A DNA stretch of 64,000 nucleotides from CBDCMJ01 sp965218875. GTDB taxonomy: Bacteria > Chloroflexota > Dehalococcoidia > Lucifugimonadales > UBA3495. Every line of letters begins with the position of its first letter. Position 1 is the stretch's first letter. A program made the translations under genes and the position numbers. Shown here in pieces: positions 15,478 to 27,280 of the stretch. The notes beneath the pieces were generated by a model, which did not search any database, was not told where the DNA came from, and saw only the letters and a program-made list of their open reading frames with translations. The DNA lies in the NCBI GenBank assembly GCA_965218875.1, contig OZ244707.1, forward strand, positions 248,001-312,000, given 5' to 3'.

Positions 15478-16785
15478 CTACACCGGAGAGGGCCACTGTT
15501 CGTCGATGTTCGCTTTGGTGACGTTGACCCTGCGGATGCTGTGCATCCCCTCGATGGCGTCGCCGTGCACGTTGCCCCGGAGCATGGACTCCACGAAGAA
15601 GAAGGCCATGGCAGCCTCGGGTCCGTGGCCGCGCGTGGTCATGTTGGACATGTCCAAGCGCCCGTCGCGCACCGCGTCCTGGCCTTCCTTCAGGCCCTCG
15701 GCCCCGACAATCACGACCCCCTCGCGCCGCCCGGCGTCCACAGCCGCCTTGTGGATTCCCAAGGCTCCCTGGTCGTCCCCGCCCCAGATGCCGTCCAACT
15801 CGGCGAACCTGGCGAACAAGGACCGGCCCATGTCGTAACCGCCTTCCTGGCTCCAGCCGTGGCCAGCCTCGGCGGAGACTATCTCGAATCCGGCGCCTTC
15901 CATGCCGTCGATACCGCCCTGGGTGCGGGCGGACCCGGCCTGGGTGACCATGTCGCCCACGCCGATAAATATCTTGGACCCCGCTGGCAGCTGTTCCTTC
16001 AACCACACTCCCGCCAGGAAGCCTATTCGGTAGTGGGGCAGGAGCCACCAGATGTTGGGGCGGGCGAAGGACGGGTTATCCCAGTTGAAGAAGATCTTGC
16101 CTGACTTGCGCTTGCGGTCTATGGCGACAATCCCCGCCGCCGGGTCCACCGCCGCGTAGAGCATGGCGTCGAACCCGCGGGAGATACCCAACTCGATGTT
16201 CTCCACCTCTTTCGCCGGGTCGAAGGCCGCGTCTACCACCTGGTAGTCCATGCCCAGCCGCTCCGACTCCCTCTTGAAATTGGCGGTGCTGCTGACGTGG
16301 AAGGGATGGGACAGCAGGTTGGCGCCGTAGAGGACGCTCAGACCGGAGAGGTCCCTCCACAGCTCCCCCACTTTGAAAGGCAACTCGTCGATCTCGGGGA
16401 GCTTCCTGATCAGGTGGTCAAGGTTTTCCCCGTCGCCGTCCGATGGAGCCGGTGGCTCGGTAGGCGCCGGCGCCTCGTCGACCACGACGTCCCCATCCGA
16501 GGGCTGGTCCGCATCGGCGAATGGAACGTCTGCGTCCGGGGGCAGGGTAGGCCCAAGCCGCTGCTGGGTTGGCGCGGGGCCGGCGGTCGCCGCCGGGGCA
16601 CCGTCACCGCCTCCACAAGCCTGGAACAGGAGCAACGCCGACGTGGCCGAGAGACCCAAGGCCATGGCGCCCCTGATGAACTCCCGCCGGCCAATGAACT
16701 TGCGCTTGGCCTGCTCGGTCAAATTCTCCAAGAAAAAGGTGTTCTTTTCTTTCTTATTAAGGAATCGTTTCTCGTGGTTGTTCAA
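15478..16785 (-). CDS. RbsB-like substrate-binding lipoprotein with Tat signal, set C
   Basis: 435 residues with a TTG start at 16785, chosen because AGGAGG lies six bases upstream in exactly the context (AGGAGGCCCGTC) that precedes the ATG of the paralogue at 31020; an ATG at 16815 would put the ribosome site inside the gene. Tat motif GRREFIRG, then SATSALLLFQAC with lipobox Cys57, then a Pro/Ala/Asp-rich linker of about 80 residues. The binding domain shows VVDAAFDPAKEVENIELGISRG, WGGDDQGALGIHKAAVDAG and VIVGAEGLKEGQDAVRDGRLD. First gene of set C, behind the promoter at 16860-16887. Confidence 0.88.
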   Translation of the reverse strand: MNNHEKRFLNKKEKNTFFLENLTEQAKRKFIGRREFIRGAMALGLSATSALLLFQACGGGDGAPAATAGPAPTQQRLGPTLPPDADVPFADADQPSDGDVVVDEAPAPTEPPAPSDGDGENLDHLIRKLPEIDELPFKVGELWRDLSGLSVLYGANLLSHPFHVSSTANFKRESERLGMDYQVVDAAFDPAKEVENIELGISRGFDAMLYAAVDPAAGIVAIDRKRKSGKIFFNWDNPSFARPNIWWLLPHYRIGFLAGVWLKEQLPAGSKIFIGVGDMVTQAGSARTQGGIDGMEGAGFEIVSAEAGHGWSQEGGYDMGRSLFARFAELDGIWGGDDQGALGIHKAAVDAGRREGVVIVGAEGLKEGQDAVRDGRLDMSNMTTRGHGPEAAMAFFFVESMLRGNVHGDAIEGMHSIRRVNVTKANIDEQWPSPV

Positions 16786-16847
16786 GACGGGCCTCCTCTG
16801 GCATATACAACCCACCGTTCCCCCGAGCGGCTGGCTGTCCCGGTCAA

Positions 16848-16887
16848 AGAATACACGCTATTCTAACGCCAAATAGCTACCTGTCAA
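16848..16887 (-). promoter_or_regulatory. Promoter with overlapping palindromic operator, importer set C
   Basis: On the minus strand TTGACA (16882-16887), 16 bases, then TAGAAT (16860-16865). A 17-base palindrome AGAATAGCGTGTATTCT (16848-16864; 6-base arms, 5-base centre) overlaps the -10 box and the start region. The same palindrome and boxes recur at 19729-19768. The position is right for a repressor site; no regulator gene is seen nearby. The remainder of the gap to 17171 shows nothing recognisable. Confidence 0.8.
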
Positions 16888-17171
16888 GGGCCATTTCCAG
16901 CCAAATGGCGTGAATTTGCCGCCGGCCTTCCGATAATATGTAAACCTAGCCTCGCGTATCACGGGATAGGGTGCGATCATTCCCGCCTCGATTGCTCGCA
17001 GCGTGGGGCCAGAGGGCTTTTCCCCAGGGCCCAAAGAACTTGGAGCATCTCTCAGAAAACCATCCCAGCCCATCGGCAAGCTCACCGGCGGCGAGGCTCC
17101 GGACGGCGGGCTCAAAAGAATAGGCCGGCCCAACTGCTCTCCAGGCCCCTAAATAACTCCCCGAAGCCAGG

Positions 17172-18302
17172 CTAGACGGGGGAGAGCCATTGGTCGCCGA
17201 TGGTGGTCTGGTCGACAAAGATCTCATCGGGTATGTGGCTCAGGTAGAAGGCGTCGCCGTGCACGCCTCCCCGCATCAAGGCGGCCGCCTGGTACATCAG
17301 GAACAGGGCCTCCGGCCCGTGGCCGCGGCGCATCACGACCGTCCCATCCAGGCGGCCGTCAAAAACTGCGTCTTGCCCCTCCCTGAGTCCGTCGTTCCCG
17401 GTGATGACCATCTCCTCCCGCCGCCCCGCGTCTGCCGCCGCCTTGGCGAACCCCAGGGCTCCTTGGTCGTCTCCGCCGTACATGCCATCTATTTCGGGGT
17501 ACCTGGCAAACAATGCCTGGGCCACCGTGTAGCCGCCCTCCTGGGTCCAGGCGGTCCCCTCCTCGAAGGCAAGCAGATCGAGGCCATACTCCGCCGACCC
17601 GTCCTGGAACCCCCTCCACCGATTGTTCCCGGCCGTCGTGAGCAGCTCACCCACGCCACCGACGACCTTGGCCCCGGCGGGCAGGCGGTCGGCCATCCAC
17701 TTGGCGTTCAGTCTCCCGTGATTGTAGTGGTCCCGGGAGACGGCAAGGGTGGGGAAGGCCAGGGACTCGGTGGACCAATTGACCACCAACTGGCCGTTTT
17801 CTCTGGCCCGCCTGATGCCGACGGATGACGCCGCCGGGTCGATGGGGAAAGTGATGATCAGGTCGAAGTTGCGGGACACGGCCAGGTCCATGAGCTCTGC
17901 CTCTTTGCCCGGGTCGAAGGCCGAGTCGGCCACTTGGTACTCCATGCCCAGGCTGCGGCACTCTTTCTCAAAGACCTGATTGGAGTGCACCACGTAGGGA
18001 TGGGCCAAGAAAATCGCGGGATGGAATGCACTCTTGCCTTCCGTTTGCACCCCCGTCGTATTCATGTCGAGGGGCAGCGTGGAAAGCTCGGGGAGCCGTG
18101 TGATCAATTGGCCGTCTTGCGCGAACACCGTCGCCGTCCCATTGGCGCCGTGGTCGTAGGCCTGGTAGAGGAGCATGGCCGAAGACGCCGTCAACCCCAA
18201 GGCTACCGCCCCTTTTATGAAGGTCCGCCGGTCGATGAGATTGCTGTCCACCTGCTTGGTGAGCAACTGCAACACAAGGGACTTTTCCTGTTTCTTGTTC
18301 AT
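17172..18302 (-). CDS. RbsB-like substrate-binding protein, Tat signal without lipobox cysteine, set B
   Basis: 376 residues starting at ATG 18302. Signal: MNKKQEKSLVLQLLTKQVDS, Tat motif DRRTFIKG, hydrophobic run ending LLYQAYDHG; again Tyr replaces the lipobox Cys. The binding fold has VADSAFDPGKEAELMDLAVSRN, FPIDPAASSVGIRRAREN, MYGGDDQGALGFAKAAADAG and VITGNDGLREGQDAVFDGRLD. It is 33 bases after 18336-19637 and ends set B; no permease or ATPase gene follows before the set C promoter. It must rely on membrane parts from another set. Confidence 0.9.
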   Translation of the reverse strand: MNKKQEKSLVLQLLTKQVDSNLIDRRTFIKGAVALGLTASSAMLLYQAYDHGANGTATVFAQDGQLITRLPELSTLPLDMNTTGVQTEGKSAFHPAIFLAHPYVVHSNQVFEKECRSLGMEYQVADSAFDPGKEAELMDLAVSRNFDLIITFPIDPAASSVGIRRARENGQLVVNWSTESLAFPTLAVSRDHYNHGRLNAKWMADRLPAGAKVVGGVGELLTTAGNNRWRGFQDGSAEYGLDLLAFEEGTAWTQEGGYTVAQALFARYPEIDGMYGGDDQGALGFAKAAADAGRREEMVITGNDGLREGQDAVFDGRLDGTVVMRRGHGPEALFLMYQAAALMRGGVHGDAFYLSHIPDEIFVDQTTIGDQWLSPV

Positions 18303-18335
18303 ATCTAAACCCTCTCTATCTCGCCGGAAGCAGCG

Positions 18336-19637
18336 CTAAATCAGCACTCCCCACGGTGCGTCGAGATTCTCCTTGGTCACGACCAGCGACTTTATAAGGT
18401 GCATCGAGTCCATGGCATCGCCGTGAGTGTTCCCCCGAAGCAGGGCCTCCATCATATCTATGACGCCGATAGCCGCTTCCCGGTGCCCTCCTATCAGCAT
18501 GACCGACATGTCCAAACTGCCGTCGGCAATCGCGTCCCGGCCTTCCTGGAGGCCGTCAACTCCGGAGATAAGAAGGCCGTCTCGCCGCCCCGCTTCCACC
18601 GCGGCGTCATGAAACCCTAGGGCTCCCCGGTCGTCCCCGCCGAAAACGCCCTGAAGATCGGCAAAGCCGGAGAGAATCGACTGGCCCAGCGTGGCGCCGC
18701 CGTCCCGGGTCCAGCCCGTCCCTTCCTCGAAGGCTACCACCTCCAAGCCGGCCTGGGACGCGCCCTCCATGAACCCCGCTCTGCGCGCTTGCCCGGTCTG
18801 GCTAATCAAATCACCCACGACTCCGGCCACTTTCGCGCCGCTGCCTAGCTGCTCGCCCATCCATAGACCGGTCAGAAGCCCCTGCTGGTAGGTGTTCACC
18901 GTCCACCGGGCGGTGGGGTGGGCGAGGGTGTTGTCGGTCCACCCGATGACGACCCGGTCCGCCTGCCGGGCGCGCTTGATGCTGGCCGACCCGGACGCAG
19001 AGTCCATGGGGTGGAAGATGATTACGTCGAATGCTCCGGCGATGGCCTGTTCGAAGTTGTCCGACTCCTTGGCCGGGTCCATGGCCGAGTCCAGCACCGT
19101 GAGGGTCATAGCCAGCCGGGGGTTCCTGGTGTCCCCCTCGGCCTCAAACCTGAAAGCCTCGCTGCTGTCTGCCGACCAGGGATGGGACATATCAGTGGCC
19201 AGGTAGACGAAGGTCTTGCCGACGGGGCTGGGCCAGTATTGCCAGTTGGGCACCGGGAAGTCATCCAGCTCGGGCAGCCGTCTGACCAACTGGTCGAGGT
19301 ATTCCTCCGTGTCGACGGGCGCCGGAACCGCAGTGGGCGCCGCAGTCGCGTCCGGGATCGGTGTGGCCGCCTGGGTTGCATCCGGGGCCATGGTCTCTCC
19401 CGGGGCGGGAACCGTGGTAGGGGCGGCTCCCGCGGCCGCCGTGGGCGCCGCCGTAGTAGGGGCGGGCGCTACCGTCGCTTCACCGCCGCCGCAAGCCTGG
19501 AACAGCAGCAGTGCCGAGGTCGCCGACAGGCCCAGGGCCATGGCGCCCTTGATGAACCCACGACGGTCCACCAGCCCGCGCCGGGCCTGCCCAGTCAGCA
19601 TGTTTAGGTTCAAGGCTTTTTCTTCCTTCCGATTCAT
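18336..19637 (-). CDS. RbsB-like substrate-binding lipoprotein with Tat signal, set B
   Basis: 433 residues; ATG 19637 sits six bases after AGGAGG. The Tat motif DRRGFIKG and SATSALLLFQAC with lipobox Cys49 are followed by a long Ala/Pro/Thr linker of about 65 residues. The binding fold shows VLDSAMDPAKESDNFEQAIAG, FHPMDSASGSASIKRARQ, VFGGDDRGALGFHDAAVEAG and LISGVDGLQEGRDAIADGSLD. It heads set B behind the promoter at 19741-19768. As with the other heads, Tat-type export of a lipoprotein implies it is folded before leaving the cytoplasm. Confidence 0.9.
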   Translation of the reverse strand: MNRKEEKALNLNMLTGQARRGLVDRRGFIKGAMALGLSATSALLLFQACGGGEATVAPAPTTAAPTAAAGAAPTTVPAPGETMAPDATQAATPIPDATAAPTAVPAPVDTEEYLDQLVRRLPELDDFPVPNWQYWPSPVGKTFVYLATDMSHPWSADSSEAFRFEAEGDTRNPRLAMTLTVLDSAMDPAKESDNFEQAIAGAFDVIIFHPMDSASGSASIKRARQADRVVIGWTDNTLAHPTARWTVNTYQQGLLTGLWMGEQLGSGAKVAGVVGDLISQTGQARRAGFMEGASQAGLEVVAFEEGTGWTRDGGATLGQSILSGFADLQGVFGGDDRGALGFHDAAVEAGRRDGLLISGVDGLQEGRDAIADGSLDMSVMLIGGHREAAIGVIDMMEALLRGNTHGDAMDSMHLIKSLVVTKENLDAPWGVLI

Positions 19638-19728
19638 GAGACGCCTCCTTTGGCGATCTGATTCACGACGGGCCTCCTGTGGCGGCTACAGCCCACTCTT
19701 ATCCCTGGGAGCCGGTCAACCGGAGTAA

Positions 19729-19768
19729 AGAATACACGCTATTCTAACGCCGGATAGTTATCTGTCAA
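19729..19768 (-). promoter_or_regulatory. Promoter with overlapping palindromic operator, importer set B
   Basis: TTGACA (19763-19768), a 16-base spacer and TAGAAT (19741-19746) on the minus strand, with the 17-base palindrome AGAATAGCGTGTATTCT at 19729-19745, identical to the one upstream of set C. About 90 bases before the first gene. Upstream lies an AT-rich stretch to about 19840. The remaining space up to 20518 contains a GC-rich stretch and the MITE-like element at 20082-20281, no gene. Confidence 0.8.
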
Positions 19769-20081
19769 GAGACTAAACCGTGTATATTTCTACTGCTTAC
19801 GACCATATATTGCCATAACTATAACGATATTCGTGATGAGGTATTTTTCTACGGGCCTGGGTTGCCCCGGGGCCGGGCCCGGCCACCGCGTCCTGGCCCG
19901 GGCCGCCCGTAGAGCAGCCCTATTTCCGCACCGGCCCGGCAGGCCGTGGTATGCCCAAATCCGGCGCCGGCCCCGGTCCTGGCCTATGAAGTCCCCCGGT
20001 CTTGAAACCGCCGGCGCGGGCGAGGCGTAGCGTCAGCGAGGGTTGCAATTGGGCAGCATCCCTCGGAATATCGAAGGTCTT

Positions 20082-20281
20082 CAGGGCAATCGCGTCTTAA
20101 GACAACGCCATTCTGAGCGAAGTCGAAGAATCCAAACTGGCGCCCGGTAGTCTTGTGTTAGGTCCCGAACCAGGACTTGCCACGACGATTTCAGGCCCTG
20201 CGGCAAGCTCAGGGTGACATACCTTACTCTGCGAAGAAGCTTTGGCTAAATTAGGAGACAAATTAAGACGCGATTGCCCTG
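20082..20281. mobile_element. MITE-like element, copy 2 (200 bp)
   Basis: Perfect 19-bp inverted ends: CAGGGCAATCGCGTCTTAA at 20082-20100 and its reverse complement at 20263-20281. The interior, read in reverse, resembles that of the element at 10099-10304: a CACCCTGAGC..TGCCG block, a GTCC..GG middle and a CTTCGACT.CGCTCA block. No coding capacity. A transposase acting in trans would be needed; none with these ends is in the window. Confidence 0.8.
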
Positions 20282-20518
20282 GGGTGGGTCTTCAAAGGTT
20301 TTGAAGGCCCCCGGCCCGCTGTGCTACAGTTTGGGGGCTGCCCGGAGCGCGCCGCCGGGCCGGGATTCCCGGACTTTGCCTCAGGCCTGTGGCCAAGGTG
20401 CAGCCGCAAGGGAATAGGGACCGCCAAGCCCTGCTCGCGGCCCGGGCCGACAGACCCGCCGACGTCCACGGCGGCGTTACCACGCGAGGCCGCTCCCTGC
20501 GGCCGGCGAGTGAGTTGA

Positions 20519-23500
20519 GTGTTCGCGTCCGCGCTTAGCAAGAAACGGTTGGTGGGGATCGCCATACTGGTGGTCATCGTGGGGCTATTCTTTGCCCTGA
20601 ACCGTTTCCCCAAGCTGGACATTGTCGGGAGCGAGCTGGACACCGTGACCACGGCCACGGGCCAGTGCTTCCAGGGATTCTGCCTGGAACGTGAAGCCGG
20701 CACCAGCTTCCTCGAGCAGTGGTGGGTCTTCTCCGTCACCTACCTGCGGCTGGTGGCCTTCGGCATGGGGTTTGCCTTCTTGGTGGCCGGGCTGGCGGAG
20801 GTGTTCCTCTTCCCGTCCCAGAGCGCCGGCGGGCTCTCCTCCGGGGGGATGTTCAAGAGGACCGTAAAGGGCATGGCCGTGGGACCGGTGATGAACCTGT
20901 GCTCGGCCTGCATCGTGCCGGTTTCCAGTTCCTTCTACCGCCGGGGAGCGGGCATAGAAGGGACCATAGCCATGGTGCAGAGCTCGGCCACCATGAACAT
21001 CCCGGCCCTGGCCATGGTGTTTTTCGTTTTCACCCCCATGCTCGGCTTCAGCCGCCTTTTCCTGGCCATAATCGGGGCGATGCTGCTGGGGCCCATAGTG
21101 GCCATGATCATCCGGCGGGGCCGGGGCGCGGACAGCGTCCCTCCCGCTCCCGTGGAGATTCCCGAGGAACCGGAGGAGGCCCCCTGGGGCCCCGTCCTGG
21201 CCAGGGCCTTCCGCGACTGGGCCTACTCCAGCTTGGGCTACCTGGTCCGCTTGGGACCCATCATGGTGGTGGCGGCCTTCGCCAGCGGGCTGGTGATCCA
21301 GTGGTTGAGCCCCGGCGTGGTGTCCAAGTACCTGGGCAACGACGTGTTGGGAGTCGCCATTGCCGCCACCTTCGGCATCCTGATCAACGTGCCGCTGCTG
21401 TTCGAAATTCCCCTGGTGGCCCTGCTGCTCATCTTTGGCATGGGGACCGCTCCCGCGGCCACGCTGCTGTTCACTGCCGCCGCCGGCGGTCCCTTCACCT
21501 TCTGGGGCCTGGCCAAGGCTATGCCGAGAAGGGGAGTGGCCGTCTTTGCCGCCGCCACCTGGGTGCTGGGGGTCGTCGGGGGCCTGGCGGTCCTGGGCAT
21601 CGGCGTCTTCCTGTGGGAAAGCGAGGACAACCTGAGGCTGGGGGCGGCCAACGCAAACGTCATAGCCGCTGACTCCCTGGAGGAACTTCTCACACCCCTT
21701 TCTCAGGTGGACCAAGACCCCGTTACCCCTTTCAGCCGGCTGGACCTGGCCCGCTACACCCCCATCTCGGAGCTAGACCCTAATATCCCGCTGTCGGAAA
21801 TAGACCTGTACGACGCCAAGGCTCCCCCCACCATCTGGAACCGGTTGCCGGGGATAGCCGTGATCGACTACGACCGGGACGGGGACATGGACTTCTACGT
21901 CACCTCGGAGCGGGAGAGGGCCAACGTGCTCTATCACAACGAGGGCCAGGGCGTCTTCGTGGACGGCACCGCGGCGGCCGGCGTGGAAGCCCTGGACCGG
22001 AACAGCACCGGCGTGGCGGCCTGCGATCTGAACAACGACGGCTACCAGGACCTGTACGTGGGCTCCCGCGGCAACCATGGGGACTACCGGGGCTTCCGGT
22101 CGCCTCCGGAGGGGCAGGGCAACCAGGACGTGCTGTACTTGAACAACGCCGACGGCACTTTTACCGACATCACCGACCGCGCCTTCGGCAACTCGGTCAA
22201 CCTGCGCTCGGCCATGTCCATCGTATGCGCCGACGTGGACGGCGACCAGTGGCTGGACCTGTACGTGGCCAACCTGGCCGACTTCGACTACTGGCAGATG
22301 ATCTATCCCAACCACGCCGGCCACTACAACGTGTTGTACCGCAACAACGGAGACCTCACCTTCACCGACGTCACGGGAATCGCGGGCGTGCAGGGTCCCG
22401 AGGTCACCATGACCCACCCCGACGGGACGCCGGTGCTCTTCGAGGACCCCGAGACGGGAGTGCGGTACCAGGGCTACGACCCCACCATCCGCGACGACGA
22501 GGGGAACCGGGTGGGAGAACCCACCGGACAGAGCCACGCCGCCCTCTTTTTCGACTACGACGACGACGGGGACCCCGACCTGTGGGTGGCCAACGACGGG
22601 GACCGGCTGTCCGTCTACCGCAACGACTCCACCCCGGGGCACTTCCGGTTCACCCCTGTGGCTGATGAAATGGGGATCGACAAGGTGGGCGCATGGATGG
22701 GCTTCGCCGTGGGGGACTACGACGGCGACGCGGACCTGGACGTTTTCGTCACCAACCTGAGCTTTCACTTCCGTCTGAGGCCCCCCCAAGAGGAACCCTC
22801 CGGGCTGTGCGCCTACCACGAGCAGTTCCCCTGGGGCACCTGTCTCCACGCCTTGCTGAGAAACGACGGCGTTGAAGAGGCGCCGGGCGTGGGGACGGTG
22901 GGCCGCTTCACCGACGTGGGCGCCCGGACCCCGGTGGAACCCAGCCCGATCATGCCCCCGGTGTCCCTGGTCCCCTCGGCGTTTCACCCGGCGTGGGAGC
23001 CGCCCACCGGACTGCAGGCTTACGAGTTTGGGTTTGGGACCACCTTCTTCGACTACGACAACGATGGCGACCAGGACCTCTACTGGCTGGGCTCCGACGT
23101 GGCCCGGGGCGAAGCGCCGGGCGGTCAGGTGTTTGCCTCCGCCGGACGTATGCTGCGCGGCGACGGGCGAGGGGGGTTCCAGGACATCACGGTGCGGGCC
23201 CGCCTGTTGGACATCCACAACGTCGACTACTCGGTGATAGACCCCGGCGACCCCGCCTTCAACCCCATGGCCCAGCGGATTACCCCCGTATTCCACGAAA
23301 ACGGCAAGGGCCTGGCCCACGGAGACCTGAACGGCGACGGGTACGTCGATCTGATCGGCTCCAACGGCAGCGGGCTTATCCGCAAGGCCGAGATGTCGGC
23401 CCAGATCCCCGGCCAATTGTTCGTTTGGATTAACGGCGGCGGGGACAACCACTGGCTCAACATCCGCCTCAAGGGGCGCATGGCCATCGACGGCACGGGA

Positions 23501-23755
23501 AGCAACGCCGACGGCATCGGAGCTCGGGTGTACGTCACCACCCAGCCCGAGGGCGCGCGGGAACCCCTGGTGCAGGTGCAGGAAGTGCTCGGCGGCTCCA
23601 GCTACATATCGGCCAACAGCATCGACCTTGAGTTCGGCTTGGGACAGGCGGACGTGGTGCGGGAAATCCGGGTGTTGTGGCCCGGCGGACGCGAGCAGAC
23701 CCTGACGAGCGTGGCGGTGGACCAGGTGCTGCTGATAGAAGAACCCGGGGCCTGA
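20519..23755 (+). CDS. Fusion protein: ArsP/DUF318-like permease + FG-GAP repeats + ASPIC/UnbV domain
   Basis: 1078 residues from a GTG start at 20519 (weak ribosome site, so the start is not certain). Residues about 10-375 are a polytopic permease resembling the ArsP_1/DUF318 family: NLCSACIVPVSSSFYRRGAG with a Cys-x-x-Cys, the later QSSATMNIPALAMVFFVF, and a second half with ILINVPLLFEIPLVALL. Residues about 425-980 hold at least seven calcium-loop repeats (DYDRDGDMDFY, DLNNDGYQDLY, DYDDDGDPDLW, DYDNDGDQDLY, DLNGDGYVDL). The end (about 985-1075) is an ASPIC/UnbV domain with EVLGGSSYISANSIDLEFGLG and VLWPGGREQT. The repeats should form a beta-propeller outside the membrane. I know of no standard family with this architecture. 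Transported substrate unknown. Confidence 0.85.
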   Translation: MFASALSKKRLVGIAILVVIVGLFFALNRFPKLDIVGSELDTVTTATGQCFQGFCLEREAGTSFLEQWWVFSVTYLRLVAFGMGFAFLVAGLAEVFLFPSQSAGGLSSGGMFKRTVKGMAVGPVMNLCSACIVPVSSSFYRRGAGIEGTIAMVQSSATMNIPALAMVFFVFTPMLGFSRLFLAIIGAMLLGPIVAMIIRRGRGADSVPPAPVEIPEEPEEAPWGPVLARAFRDWAYSSLGYLVRLGPIMVVAAFASGLVIQWLSPGVVSKYLGNDVLGVAIAATFGILINVPLLFEIPLVALLLIFGMGTAPAATLLFTAAAGGPFTFWGLAKAMPRRGVAVFAAATWVLGVVGGLAVLGIGVFLWESEDNLRLGAANANVIAADSLEELLTPLSQVDQDPVTPFSRLDLARYTPISELDPNIPLSEIDLYDAKAPPTIWNRLPGIAVIDYDRDGDMDFYVTSERERANVLYHNEGQGVFVDGTAAAGVEALDRNSTGVAACDLNNDGYQDLYVGSRGNHGDYRGFRSPPEGQGNQDVLYLNNADGTFTDITDRAFGNSVNLRSAMSIVCADVDGDQWLDLYVANLADFDYWQMIYPNHAGHYNVLYRNNGDLTFTDVTGIAGVQGPEVTMTHPDGTPVLFEDPETGVRYQGYDPTIRDDEGNRVGEPTGQSHAALFFDYDDDGDPDLWVANDGDRLSVYRNDSTPGHFRFTPVADEMGIDKVGAWMGFAVGDYDGDADLDVFVTNLSFHFRLRPPQEEPSGLCAYHEQFPWGTCLHALLRNDGVEEAPGVGTVGRFTDVGARTPVEPSPIMPPVSLVPSAFHPAWEPPTGLQAYEFGFGTTFFDYDNDGDQDLYWLGSDVARGEAPGGQVFASAGRMLRGDGRGGFQDITVRARLLDIHNVDYSVIDPGDPAFNPMAQRITPVFHENGKGLAHGDLNGDGYVDLIGSNGSGLIRKAEMSAQIPGQLFVWINGGGDNHWLNIRLKGRMAIDGTGSNADGIGARVYVTTQPEGAREPLVQVQEVLGGSSYISANSIDLEFGLGQADVVREIRVLWPGGREQTLTSVAVDQVLLIEEPGA

Positions 23756-23825
23756 CCTTGCTCCAGCCGCTTGGATACCCAGCACCAGACCCGGCCCGGG
23801 CACCCTGCCGGCAGACCCGGGCGAG

Positions 23826-26102
<2,277 letters not shown>

Positions 26103-26110
26103 CCGCGCCG

Positions 26111-26130
26111 CCGCCCCCGGAGGGCGGGCT
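26111..26130 (+). terminator. Possible weak terminator after the UnbV operon
   Basis: CCGCCC, five bases, GGGCGG then GCTTTA lies in the 28-base gap between two convergent genes. The stem is short and the T run only three bases. Confidence 0.35.
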
Positions 26131-27186
26131 TTACATACGGGCCGGTCTTCGCCAGAGGACGCTGAGCCGCTCCGGCAGCGACATCAGGCTTTCCCGCAAA
26201 GTCGCCAGTTGGAAGGGCGCCCCGGTCGACAGCAGCACGCCTATGGTCACCGCGCCGATCACCACCGCGCCGTTGATCATCAGCTTGGCCCAGTTGGGCG
26301 CGGCGAACAGGAAAAGCGCGTTGCTCAGTACGCCCAGAATCATCGACCCGCCGACCGTGCCTTGGATAGTCCCCACTCCGCCGGAGAGGGCGGTGCCCCC
26401 GATGAGAACGGCGCCGATGCTATCCAGCAGCCCGGGGCCCGTGGTGAAGATGGTGGCGCCGACCCGGAGGGCCATAGCGTTGTCCGACGTTCGGATGAGA
26501 CCGGCCACCCCGCAAAGGAAGCCGCAGATGATGTACGTGGACATGATGATGCGGTCCACGTTGACGCCGGTCAGCCGCGCCGCCCTGGGGTTGGCCCCCG
26601 CCGCGTAGAGGTGGCGGCCGTAGACCGTAAAGCCAAGCAGGGCGAACGATGTAACGGCTAGACCCAAGAATATGAGTATCTGCACCGGCACGGCTCCCAC
26701 CGTGCCGCGGCCAATAGTAAGGAAGAAGTGATCGGGTGGGTCGGCTTGCTCTCCCAAATGGAAGATCACTCTGTTGCCGCTTATGGTTTCGGTAATGCTG
26801 TTGAAGACCGACGCGGTGGCCAGCGTGGCAATGAAGGGCGCGATCCTGGCCTTGGCCACCAAGAGGCCGTTCATCAGCCCCAGGCCCATTGAGTACACAA
26901 TGGCGAGGATAAACGCGGCGTGGGTGGAAATCCCGTCCACGTGAAAGAGACTGCCGTAAACCACACCCGTGGATGCGCCGATGGAGATCACTGAAACGTC
27001 GACGCCGGCGCCAAGAAACACGAAGGTGTTGGCCAACGCGTATAGCCCGGTGACCGACACCCCGCGGATGATTACGATCCAGTTGTTTCCGGTGGGGAAG
27101 GAGTCGGAAGTCAGCGAGAAGGCGAGCACCAGGATAACCAGGAACACCCAGGGATAGTAGAACCTCAGCCGCCTGATCAGGAGCAT
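26131..27186 (-). CDS. RbsC-like ABC transporter permease, set A, second permease
   Basis: 351 residues of BPD_transp_2 type, with ANTFVFLGAGVDVSVISIG, GLLVAKARIAPFIATLATAS, GRHLYAAGANPRAARLTGVNVD, the coupling segment GGTALSGGVGTIQGT and the ending WRRPARM shared by the second permeases of sets C and D. It pairs with 27281-28291, from which it is separated by 94 bases. It is the last gene of set A; no ATPase follows. It converges on the UnbV gene ending at 26102. Confidence 0.92.
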   Translation of the reverse strand: MLLIRRLRFYYPWVFLVILVLAFSLTSDSFPTGNNWIVIIRGVSVTGLYALANTFVFLGAGVDVSVISIGASTGVVYGSLFHVDGISTHAAFILAIVYSMGLGLMNGLLVAKARIAPFIATLATASVFNSITETISGNRVIFHLGEQADPPDHFFLTIGRGTVGAVPVQILIFLGLAVTSFALLGFTVYGRHLYAAGANPRAARLTGVNVDRIIMSTYIICGFLCGVAGLIRTSDNAMALRVGATIFTTGPGLLDSIGAVLIGGTALSGGVGTIQGTVGGSMILGVLSNALFLFAAPNWAKLMINGAVVIGAVTIGVLLSTGAPFQLATLRESLMSLPERLSVLWRRPARM

Positions 27187-27280
27187 GGCTAGCCGGCCCT
27201 GCCTGGAATGGCCGGAGGCAATGTCTCCCGGGGGTTGCCGGAGCTATCCTTACGGAATTCCGCCAGGGCGGCGCCTTCCA

